From assembly GCF_964340395.1 (NCBI RefSeq), contig NC_135569.1:16052519-16116518 (forward strand): a stretch of 64,000 nt of DNA, in the 5' to 3' direction. Below the pieces are notes generated by a model. The model was not told where the DNA came from, did not search any database, and saw only the letters and a list, made by a program, of their open reading frames with translations. Source of the DNA: Glandiceps talaboti (Eukaryota > Hemichordata > Enteropneusta > Spengelidae). This document shows, in pieces, positions 42,319-51,670 of this stretch; position 1 is the first letter of the stretch; each line of letters opens with the position of its first letter. Position numbers and translations under genes: made by a program.

Positions 42319-43300
42319 TAATCACACACATACTTCCTACTACAAGGAACTGTAGTAAGGGAAACATAGCTTCTGTTATATCATCATAGCTGCAGTGCCT
42401 TTTGCATGGACAGTATTAAACTGGGCCTTGCATTTGAGTAGAAAACGGACAGACTAATCAACAAGATTATAACTGTATTAACACCATATAAAACATTTCA
42501 CCTACTGCAGACTTCATAATAAGAGGGGTTTCATTTCTACTATCTACGTCATTTCCGGCAACGATGAAGTGATTGCATTTTGGAGAAGCACTTTCGTCCA
42601 CATGTATTGAACTCTTAAATATTCATACTATAATGAGTATTTAAAGGGTATTTTTACATGCAATTGAATTTAGTTACTCAACAATTATAATGGCATTCTG
42701 TAATGTAGAATTTGTCAATTTTCTTTAAAACAATGGATGGCACATTGGGCAGGTATATCGAGATTAATGTCTAATTGACTTGGCCATGGTATGATAAAAA
42801 TAGGACTTGATTTGTAAATCAAAATTTGTTGCTTTTATTATTAATATACATAGTATCACACGAATAGTTTTAATATCATATTGTGAGTTGGTCATATGAA
42901 TGTTTTATATAATGTACCCATAGGAGTTATGGTTTGCTGACATTTGTCATTCCAACTGGCGACATCCTTATCTCTAAAAAGAGTTCATACTGGTTATTTG
43001 TCTGAGGAACCAAATGTCAGAGGATTAGTTTAGAACAAACCAAAACCCAAGTCTAATCTAAAATCCGATCGTTTGATACAATTACAAATGTACATAGAAA
43101 CCCAACATCATAAAATATAATGAAGGCTTTAAAAATTTATAATTAAAATTAAAAAAATTATAATTAAAAAAAATTGAAATGGAGAAATTAGCAATGCCGC
43201 TTTTGATTTGTCTCTCCTTATACCATTACGATTGATCATTTATTAATTTCGTGCAGTTTTATTTCACAATGAATATCGTGAACACCAAAATTAAAGAATG
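42319..43300. other. unique AT-rich sequence
   Basis: Contains a short near-tandem A/T duplication at about 43137-43175 built on TTATAATTAAAA. Nothing else recognised. Confidence 0.5.
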
Positions 43301-43406
43301 ACACACACACAGAGACAGACAGACAGACAGACAGATAGAAACAGACACCAACCCCCTCCACACATACATCCACGTACAAACACACAGACACAGACACACA
43401 GACACA

Positions 43407-43481
<75 letters not shown>
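43301..43481. repeat. AC / ACAG / CAGACA / TA compound microsatellite
   Basis: AC, ACAG (43315-43337), a C-rich bridge, CAGACA units, AC (43409-43438), then TA (43439-43481). Confidence 0.97.
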
Positions 43482-43484
<3 letters not shown>

Positions 43485-43580
43485 ACGACACGCACATGTA
43501 TTTGCACAAACTACTACACAGTACGAAGTCATACGTTCCTAAAGAGATGTTCGCTATTTATGAAACAAAACTATCAGTCA

Positions 43581-43624
43581 GCTACAGACAACAGACAACA
43601 GACAACAGACAGCTACAGACAACA
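43581..43624. repeat. short ACAGACA repeat
   Basis: GCTACAGACAACAGACA-type units, with the word AGCTACAGACAACA present at both ends of the tract. Confidence 0.9.
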
Positions 43625-43674
43625 CAAAGTTGTATGTATCAATAGTGGGTTTTCACCTAAGCGTAGATGAACGA

Positions 43675-43800
43675 TATATGCGACGAAAAAATATTGATAT
43701 GCAAATACGAACTTAAGCATGAATAGATGCCACGTATAAATCAACTGAAACCTCATTTAATAATCTATTGACAATATTTATGGTCTTCAGCCCGAGTGGG
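43675..43800 (+). repeat. ~120-bp octamer module, copy 1
   Basis: Order of words: CGACGAAAA, ATATGCAAATAC (octamer 43699-43706), CACGTATAAATC, CTCATT, ATTGACAATATTTA, GGTCTTC. The same order is found at 44640-44730 and 44772-44875. Copies are diverged but collinear. Confidence 0.7.
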
Positions 43801-44088
43801 CGAAAGAGAATGTGCCCTTTGTCAAGTAACTTGCATTTCATTATCACAAGCTTACAGATTTGTCAATACATTTCTTGTACACCTGTTTGCATGTGTTAAT
43901 GAATTAAAAGAACATGGCGATTGGTTGATAAGCATGCAAGATTGAGAGGAGAGCGCATTAATTTTTCATGATTTAAACCATCTGTTCACTTTCTAATTCT
44001 TTTTAAACATAGAATTCATGTAAACATATGTTAGAATTAGTTATCAAAGTAATTCGAACACGTGATCCAGGGGAATTGTCGTGAAAAA
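43801..44088. other. unique sequence upstream of a possible first exon
   Basis: AT-rich, with an E-box CACGTG at 44059-44064, 25 bp before the ATG at 44089. No TATA box in a convincing place. Confidence 0.4.
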
Positions 44089-44373
44089 ATGGCCGGGCGC
44101 GGACGTGTTTTCCGGGTTCCTGTGACACCTAACGAACGTCAATTGATTTTGGAACCTAGTAAGTATGCTAACAATTATCAACTGATAGCAGATCATGTCC
44201 ATGCAAATTTACGTATTCTTTCTCGAGACGTGTAAGACATTTACATTATTCGTTCTGCTACTGTAGTAAGACGTAGAATAAGGGATGATGTCCAACGTCA
44301 CCTGAACAGGTCATTGTTTGCACAAATAGGAAACGACCAGAATTATGACAGGGGTGGACTCGAAATATTGTGA
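44089..44373 (+). pseudogene. possible broken gene or first exon, unknown family
   Basis: An ATG in strong context (AAAAAATGG) opens a GC-rich frame starting MAGRGRVFRVPVTPNERQLI. The frame is interrupted once by TAA at 44233-44235 and then continues in the same register, with the basic stretch VVRRRIRDDVQRHLNR, to a stop at 44371-44373. The total is 94 codons with one internal stop. Alternatively, a consensus splice donor GTAAGT at 44159-44164 could end a 70-bp first exon (23 codons) before the stop. I recognise no family; the MAGRGR start only superficially recalls histones and the rest does not match one. It sits between octamer modules. Chance is a real possibility. Confidence 0.22.
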
Positions 44374-44639
44374 TCATGAACACTTTATGATTATTGATAC
44401 CTTGATAGCCAGTTATATAGATGTATAGTGGGTTTCGTAATGGTGCTGGTCGACAATAACACAACAAACCGATCGTCGAATACATATGTCATGACTACAT
44501 CAACATTTGTTAAAGTTTCACAGATTTTTGCAACACTTTTGGAGTAGAGATCGGTTATTTGTTCCCTGCTTCTTCGCCTCATCGGCTTCATGCATTCACA
44601 AAACAAGTTATTTGACTGTGCAGACAGGGAAAAAAAGAA
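44374..44639. other. unique sequence
   Basis: Two overlapping minus-strand frames of 71-75 codons cover this stretch. They are of chance length and I recognise no family. Confidence 0.45.
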
Positions 44640-44730
44640 ACAAAAATATGATATCCTTATGCAAATAAAATGCGACGTGTAAATCGACGAAACTCATTAT
44701 CTTTTGACAATATTTAACGTCGACGAAAGT
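44640..44730 (+). repeat. ~120-bp octamer module, copy 2
   Basis: Shares with copy 1 the words TTATGCAAATAAAATGCGAC (octamer 44659-44666), GTGTAAATCGAC, CTCATT, TTGACAATATTTAACG and CGACGAAAGT. Another octamer follows at 44737-44744. Confidence 0.7.
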
Positions 44731-44771
44731 GGACCTATGCAAATTTTAGAACGAAAACATTTAGAACGGTA

Positions 44772-44875
44772 GCCGACGAAAATCCATCGTTATGCAAATA
44801 CAGTGCAACGGATAAATCGAAATGACCATCGAAAAGGTCATTAATCAATTGACATATTTGTCTCAAACGAAATTT
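44772..44875 (+). repeat. ~120-bp octamer module, copy 3
   Basis: CCGACGAAAATCCATCGTTA, octamer 44792-44799, GGATAAATCGA, GTCATTAATCAATTGACATA. Collinear with copies 1 and 2 and directly upstream of the long duplication. Confidence 0.7.
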
Positions 44876-45770
44876 GAGATATGGAAATTATCATGACAAA
44901 GAGTAAGTACAAATAACGGTAAAAGGTTGCGTAACTGTGCTGCTCGACAACTTATGGGGGGGGGGGATTCCAAGCTTGTCGAATTCGAGGTATATCTTTG
45001 TTATACTACTTATCCTCTCCAGTTTCACCTGTGGCAAAAAATAAAGTTATCATGAAAATGTCCGTTCCAATCCGTTGAACAAACGCAAAACATCAATACT
45101 AGTTGCACTCGGTTAAAACAGTTTTTAAGGCTTCATTTGAAAGTAGTCAGGGTAGATAACTGATAAATACAAGTCAAAATGAGGAATAATCATTAATTGT
45201 TGCAAATATTTCAACATTTTAAGTTGAGGGGTAGTACTTTCTCATTATTAAAAAAGTACAATCACAGACGTTAGAGAAGTCTCCATTGTATATAGTAAAA
45301 TACAGATACTTTGGAAAGTTAAATTAGAAACGAATGCGACGTTTTGACCAGGACCATGATTTCATTTTTAAATATTGCATTCTTTTCAAAATTAGCCTTT
45401 TCAAAATAGCTGTATTGTACTGTCCTATCGATTCTCGGAACAATAAACAATACGTTTTCTATTCTAATTATTGTTTTTCGCTTGGCTATTTCATAATTGT
45501 AAATGCACCGGTGTGTATTAGGCAGTTCTACCAATATATAGCTCTTGTTATATACAAATCAAATAGAAATACTTTTTGGTAAATTTCACCCTAAAACAAT
45601 TGAACTCTTTTGTTTTGATACACTGCATAGTTTCTTTTCCGTTAAACATGGTTGAACTGGTTGAAATTGACACTTCAATATTTCAACGGACATCTCATAA
45701 CATTAATTTGCATATCAACTTGTACAACGTCAGCTAATGATGTCACAATGTTATCAGGTTGAGAGTTTTA
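44876..45770 (+). repeat. diverged tandem duplication, copy A (longer)
   Basis: Aligns with 46146-46745. Left anchor: TATGGAAATTATCATGACAA (from 44880), then GGTTGCGTAACTGTGCTGCT (from 44925). Right anchor: CTTCCGTT-like word near 45636, then CACTTCAATATTTCAACGGA (from 45671) and AATTTGCATATCAACTTGTA (from 45705). Between about 45300 and 45600 this copy has roughly 290 bp absent from copy B. The left part is about 80% identical by eye. No frame is conserved between the copies, so it does not look like a coding duplication. Confidence 0.85.
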
Positions 45771-46145
45771 TAAAACTATGATAATACCGTAGTTATTGAC
45801 GTAGAAGTGTATTCACGTGTGTTTTAGACTGGGGCAAACATTTTGTAATTATGTTTTTGCAAAGCATGCGCTCTTACGAGAAAGTCGTGAGAGGAATGTT
45901 CACATTCAGGTGCACCCAAGAGGAAATATTCACTCTTGGCCAAAATTATCAAACACGCTAGATATTAGGCTCACGGCCGCGAATGACCAAAATCTCATCA
46001 AAAGTTGCCCGCACCGGAGAGAAATTGGCATGTGAAAGTTTAATCAGCTGATTGTTTTAGTGTGCTCCTGGCTAAATTAATGCTTCTACAGGTGAACACC
46101 CACTAAGTAATGCATTGACAATAGTTAGCGCCTTCGACGAAAGTC
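45771..46145. other. spacer between the two duplicated blocks
   Basis: Unique except for its end (46114-46142), where TTGACAATAGTTAGCGCC and CGACGAAAGTC match the end of the octamer module. This suggests that copy B is also preceded by a truncated module. A 72-codon plus frame at 45817-46035 is of chance length. Confidence 0.5.
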
Positions 46146-46745
46146 GAATTATGGAAATTAACATGACAAAGGGTAAGCACAAGTAATGGTACGATATGGT
46201 TGCGTAACTGTGCTGCTCGACTATGTTCTGGGGAGAATCACCAGAGCTTGCTGAATGCCAAGTACATATATAACTATGTTTTACTACTTTTACTCTCGAG
46301 TTTCACCTCTGACAAATAAAGATTGCCACAAAAATGTCTTGTCAAATCCATCGAATTAAAACAGAAAATATTTAGCACCATTACCGTTCTTCACTTTCAG
46401 TGAAAGTTTCACTTTGAAAGCAGCCAGGCTTGACAACCTACGAACGTATGTCGAATGAGGATTAACGGTTTATTTCCGTGAATATTTCGACCTTTTGTTT
46501 TTCATGGTTCATACTTTCTAATTATTCGGTCAGTAAAATATTAGATCTCAGAGAGAAGTCGCTAAGTGCCCTTCCCAATCAACACATTTCTAGTCTTTGT
46601 CTAGATACAGTGCAAAGTTTGTCTTCCGTTAAGGATGATTTAACCTGATACTTCAATATTCCAATGGACATCTCATTATAATTTGCATGCCAGCGTCTTA
46701 CAACGTTAGCCAATGACGCTACAATCTTCTCAAGTTTAGAGAACA
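46146..46745 (+). repeat. diverged tandem duplication, copy B (shorter)
   Basis: Matches copy A in order: TATGGAAATTAACATGACAA (from 46151), GGTTGCGTAACTGTGCTGCT (from 46199), the ATACTTCAATATTCCAATGG word (from 46648) and the octamer at 46681-46688. The offset is about 1,270 bp at the left end and about 975 bp at the right end, which gives the ~290-bp length difference. Confidence 0.85.
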
Positions 46746-49700
46746 CCTGTTTCGAAAACCGCCGGCTACTGCTGCAGTGTCTGAGCAATACAACAATTTT
46801 GATTGGTAGAATCTAAACATTTGCATATAGAATTACAGATGGTTTCAATGACGTAAAATATTATCAATAGACTAATGAGTCTATCTTGTTGTTTAGGTCG
46901 TGTTCATTCAGGTTAACGTCCGTATTTGCATATGAATATCTCAATAACGAGGGAATCGTAGTTGACCGTCGGTATAAGTGCTTTGGTGAAAACCCACTAA
47001 TGAAGCGACGTATACATACGTATACAGTGTGTTGCAGATTACTGTTCACTCTCTGTTTTGGTACAATCACTCAGAGACCAATTCATAAGAAACTATACGT
47101 TCTACATTTTAAGATAGCAGGATTAAATGAATACACATTCTTACTACATTTTATCGAAGTGAAAAGAAAAACGTGCCACCATACAGACGTAAATTGAATA
47201 CCGCGAAGGACGGGTGTAACCCTCCGTCAACATTTACCAACAAATTTAAAGTTGTGTTTGGGCTTTGGTGATAGCTGTATCGAGTGGGAGCCAGAATAAT
47301 TATAATACTAGCTCATAGTATAGTTTTGGTAGTGATATCAGATTAATTGAATTTTCAGTGAAATTTAATTGACTAAAAGTGTTTAAAGCAAAGTTTTTGT
47401 TAGCAGACCAATCAGTTTATGTAAAATGTGTGACGTCACTATTCCATACAACCTATAATTAGCACTGAAATCGAGGCTTGCGTTGTATATGACATGTTGG
47501 ATTGCTGGCCTTGATATCTATCTCGTCCATACTGTATAACTGATGATGAATGCATTGGTCATTGTCTTTTACTTCGTATGAAAAACTCAATTCAATCATG
47601 GAGAGCTTTAGCGTCCATCAATTGTACAATTTGCGAAAAAGAGAATTTCAGATATCCTTATTTCATTGTGATTATTCGGTATGATATTGTTAATTAGGCA
47701 AAGGTAGTGATCAGATTTTATCATTACAACTCGTAAATCTTGCCTCTCATCAAACCATCTTTACCAGGTTTTATTATTATCAGGAGGGTTTATAACGTTC
47801 TATTCATAACTCTATTATCTGATGTGGGACATTTTAACGACAGTTTATGTTGCTCCACGATATGCATTTAATTGGTTTCTTCATTAATCTATTTCGGAAA
47901 TTATAAGACCCTTATTCAATTTAAGAATTTTAGTTGCCTAGTTCATCAGCTCACTGCGACTACTACTAATGTACTCAAAGATATGACATTGAAATTTTTG
48001 TAAAACTCTACCGCCCTTAAAACAGATCCACGACAAGTCTTTGTTACCGTTCCACAATCGAAATGTTATGACACATAGTTAGAGCATAAAGATAATGGCG
48101 ATGAACTTCTGCAGACGGTGATGTTGTTGTCTCAATTTGGACATGCATTAATACCGTTTATTAGTATATTTAAAAAACTGTTATAAAGTCTTGGATACAA
48201 GTCGTAATTGTTATTTCGTACGCATTTATGAGATTGGATCTGAAAAGTTAGTTTTTCACGTAATATGTTTCCAGTCAGCATAATTGAATTTTAGTGAAGT
48301 AATTTCACTAATGGGTACAGTCAGAAATGTCATTCCTAATTACATACATATATTAATAGAGCTACCCCACGGAGTTGGACTCTGCCCCAAAACCTTATTA
48401 ATATTACAGTCCCCGTACCAATACTCAAACTAATAAGGAGACGAAGATGCGTATACATCCATTTGATCAAGTCAGCGTATTAATCAAAAACCCATTAGCA
48501 TTATTCCTTTACATGTTATAGTAAAAATGTTGTTTCGAACACTGTATATAACATGATATGTCACCGGTGATGTAGGGCTAAACGTCACGTCCAGTCTGTG
48601 TGTGGATCTGTCGTTTTCCTATATATCAAGACGTCACCATGTTTTACTCTTAATAAACACAAAAACACGATTGACACATTTATTTTATATGTATTGAGTT
48701 ATAAACACAGTGTTATGAAACATTACTTCAATTGCTTATCCAAGCAGAAAAAATAACTCACGTCTCAAAATTAAAATTTATAATAAACACTCAATTTCAT
48801 CAAAATGGGTTCATTTAAGATTACTTCTTAGTAATTTATTTGCAGAATTTCAACAGCAGCACAAACTATAACAAACAAGTTAATTTTGAATGAAATTTCA
48901 AAGAATTTCTTAATGCTAAACTTTACTTCCAGTAGATTGGTCAATAATGCTTTGGTACTATCTTATCAAAGACATAATGCACGTCAGACACTTTCAATTA
49001 TGTCACCTTGTATATGTTGGCGATAGTCTGTTATGGCAAGTCACGTGTTTCGATTTCAACCAATGAAAGCACTAATATGATCAATATGGTGAAATAACGT
49101 AGATTCACCTCATAGTATCACACACGTGCACGGGAACACTGTATTTCAATTTGATGTGAAAAGTCAGGTATTTTTCAAATAATTCATAGCTCCCAATAAC
49201 ATTCTTTTTTCACTTTTTAATTCCAACCAAACCACCATATTTAGCCTCAGATATAGTACAAGTTATACCAAGTCCTTGATAAAACGACAGTTTAGCCCGT
49301 CTTCGAGGGCCCAACACGATATGTGATAAAAATCTAAGTTTGGAGAAAAAACAGTGCGCTATCAGATCTCAGTCATCGAAAATTTTATAAACTATGCCTT
49401 TTGTAGAAAATGACACAATACAAACAATATTTGTCACCTAGCCCCCTTGAACCTGAACCAATTCACGTTTTTGCTTTGTTATCTTATAGAATAAAGGTTG
49501 CCTTTATCATAAATCACACGTCAACAAAATTAACAGAGAAAAGTCACAACAAAAGTAGCTTACTACCTTTTTTTGCACTAGCTCTTCATATAGCGTTTGC
49601 AGATATTAGTTGTATGGCGCATTTTGCTCCGTAAACTAATTGATTTCCGGTACACAATTTTAAGCCACCATCCTATATATACACGAAATTTGTGCAAATC

Positions 49701-50604
49701 CTTCAATGTCAACCCTGTAACATGTCATACACGTCTTCAAATTGCCTGGGATTTCTAGCTATATACACTTTGTATGCTAGCCATTTAGTAAGGCCAATTG
49801 TCGACCTGATGTACTGTAATACGTAGACATCACCAAATGAATAAAGCTTGAAACTTGCAAAGTCCGTTTTCAATTACGTCTTTTGCCACATTATGCATTT
49901 GGTTAAAGTATAACCGTGTCCGTTGGTGACTGCTAAATTTCATCTTCATGAATATCTGCTTTCGTTTCACAGTTGGATTAAGATGAGTATTCTAGGATTA
50001 GAACGCTTGAAGAAACAATATATATTCAAGTGAACAAACGGCGTTAACTGAAGTAATAGACAGCACTGTCGATTTGAGCAATGTCTTGGCACGCAAGGAA
50101 ACGCTATAAAAACACTTGGGGGAATGTACTCATTAGGTAGGAACACATAGCAATGAATTGACCTAGACGAGATGGAGACGCTGTAAATGCAATCATTGAC
50201 CAATATTGTATACTTCGTGCAAAATGTCTGACTGAAGATAAAATGACACCAACGTGAAGGATAAAAAACATTTGAAACGAGCGACCTTACTATAACAATA
50301 ATAAGAATATTGTTCTACTAAAACACCTCAACTAAATAACATTTAGGAATGAAGGTAATAATTCAACACCAAGAAGTTGGTGAAAATCGTATTTAATACA
50401 TGAAAATGCAATTCGGTTGTAAACATTGGATAACTTAGGGTTCCTTTCCTTAAAGACACACATTGGACACAGGAATATGATATCGAGTATATAGAGGAGG
50501 ACGTAGCAGCAGACACTTTTAAAATTAAGTACGAAAAATGCACACCATTTTTGTGGTATAACAAATCGTCTGAATTATACCAAAAAAGGACTGCTAATAT
50601 GTGC
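46746..50604. other. 3.9 kb of unique sequence, no gene seen
   Basis: Two further octamers occur at 46819-46826 and 46924-46931. A 103-codon plus frame (46886-47197) is at chance length. A CCAAT/CRE pair at 47408-47438 is listed separately. Otherwise nothing recognised. Confidence 0.5.
47406..47439 (+). promoter_or_regulatory. CCAAT plus CRE pair, 18-bp spacing
   Basis: GACCAATCAG (CCAAT at 47408-47412) fits the NF-Y consensus. Eighteen bases later lies GTGACGTCAC (TGACGTCA 47431-47438). A similar pair is found on the opposite strand at 55957-55988 with 19-bp spacing. NF-Y and CREB/ATF sites often act together in animal promoters, but no transcription unit is recognisable here. Confidence 0.3.
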
Positions 50605-50607
50605 TAA

Positions 50608-50649
50608 GGGAGCCTCCAGTATTTACAAGGGGAAGGGCCGGTGGAATCG
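50608..50649 (+). repeat. left terminal inverted repeat
   Basis: Starts GGGAGCC and runs through AAGGGCCGGTGGAATC. Pairs with 51626-51667. Confidence 0.9.
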
Positions 50650-50660
50650 GGGTGGGGGGG

Positions 50661-50745
50661 GGGTCACATTGTACAAACCTGTTCTTGGGGGAAGGGTCAC
50701 ATTTTGTATTACAATATTTTGGAGAGGGTCAAATTTTACAATCCG
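50661..50745 (+). repeat. left subterminal array, three GGGTCA units
   Basis: GGGTCA at 50661, 50694 and 50726 (spacing 33 and 32), each in the context of a G run before it and an A/T-rich ATTTTACA-like stretch after it. Confidence 0.85.
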
Positions 50746-50966
50746 TAGTTTTGTGACCAAATTGAAGATTCAATTATTGTCAATTTGTTTTGTGTGTTTT
50801 GAGATGTAAAAGTGAGATGAGCACTCAACATTTATTTTTATGAGTACTTTATATACCAAAATACAAAAATAAAACTACATATATTGTAAGAAAATTGTTT
50901 CATAAAACGATGCATTTTGTTGAGTGTACAATCTCACCTTATCATTCACACTGTCCGTGAATGTAG

Positions 50967-51018
50967 TTGTTAACACATGATGGTAATGGTAGAAGTAATG
51001 ATGATGATGATGATGATA

Positions 51019-51078
<60 letters not shown>

Positions 51079-51120
51079 GTGATGATGCTGGTGATGACGA
51101 TGGTGATGATGATGATGATT

Positions 51121-51166
<46 letters not shown>

Positions 51167-51359
51167 AGTTTTGAATGTCATAGAGAACACGGACAGTGAT
51201 ACATGTACTGACCCAAGTAGTGACAATGAGCCAGATTAAAGTGACCCTGATAATGGCAATACTGAAGGTGAAGATGATGATGACAATGATATCAGGGAAG
51301 TTTTACAAGTGAGATCAGACGGTGTATGCACAACATGGAAATCACGTTTTAGATACTAA
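50967..51359 (+). pseudogene. broken aspartate-rich open frame inside the transposon
   Basis: From 50967 a frame with no ATG before the GAT tract reads THDGNGRSN, then a long Asp run, then VLNVIENTDSDTCTDPSSDN, and stops at 51237-51239. The same register continues for 39 codons (SDPDNGNTEGEDDDDNDIRE onward) to a stop at 51357-51359. The acidic character continues outside the GAT repeat, which hints at a decayed N-terminal part of a transposon protein, but there is no recognisable domain and the repeat explains most of the Asp. Confidence 0.3.
50998..51164. repeat. GAT trinucleotide microsatellite
   Basis: About 167 bp of GAT/ATG repeat with a few substitutions (GGT, GCT, ATT) in the middle. 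Lies inside the transposon. Confidence 0.98.
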
Positions 51360-51532
51360 CTATATTGTGTATGATTATAAGAGAAAGGTAACGAGCCAGT
51401 CTTTTACTGTTTGTCACTTTATGTGCACAAATATTGCTTTCTAATACAGAGTCAAAATCATTTAATCTGTATATATATACATATAATGGGAACATTGATT
51501 AACTTTCAGTATATGCAAATGCCATGGGGGGG

Positions 51533-51612
51533 GGGTCATGTTTAAACAAAATGGGACAAAGGGGTGGGTCACTTTTTACAAATGGAGAATGGGGAGGGTC
51601 ATATTTTACTTA
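51533..51612 (+). repeat. right subterminal array, three GGGTCA units
   Basis: GGGTCA at 51533, 51566 and 51596 (spacing 33 and 30), same strand as the left array although the TIRs outside them are inverted. Confidence 0.85.
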
Positions 51613-51625
51613 ACAGACAATGTGT

Positions 51626-51667
51626 GATTTCCTCCGGCCCTCCCCCTTGCAAATACTGAAGGCTCCC
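51626..51667 (-). repeat. right terminal inverted repeat
   Basis: Reverse complement starts GGGAGCCTTCAGTATTTGCA and continues AGGGGGAGGGCCGGAGG. Confidence 0.9.
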
Positions 51668-51670
51668 TAA

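Larger units (their letters stand above)
50605..51670. mobile_element. non-autonomous TIR DNA transposon, 1,060 bp, TAA target duplication
   Basis: The element spans 50608-51667. Its ends are ~41-bp terminal inverted repeats that start GGGAGCCTCCAGTATTTACA on the left and GGGAGCCTTCAGTATTTGCA when the right end is reversed; they differ by about four substitutions and one indel. TAA flanks it on both sides (50605-50607 and 51668-51670). A 3-bp TAA/TTA duplication is the hallmark of PIF/Harbinger-type elements, which is my preferred class; piggyBac is less likely because the flanks are not TTAA. Three GGGTCA repeats follow each TIR, and the centre holds a GAT microsatellite and a broken acidic frame. 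There is no transposase domain, so it would depend on a partner for movement. Confidence 0.85.

Noticed and set aside
44089-44160. Histone-like start MAGRGR near octamer motifs
   Set aside because: Octamers occur in histone promoters, but the residues after the first six do not resemble any core histone.
45300-45600. The ~290-bp extra segment in duplication copy A as a separate transposon insertion
   Set aside because: No terminal inverted repeats or target duplication could be seen at its ill-defined borders; deletion in copy B is equally likely.
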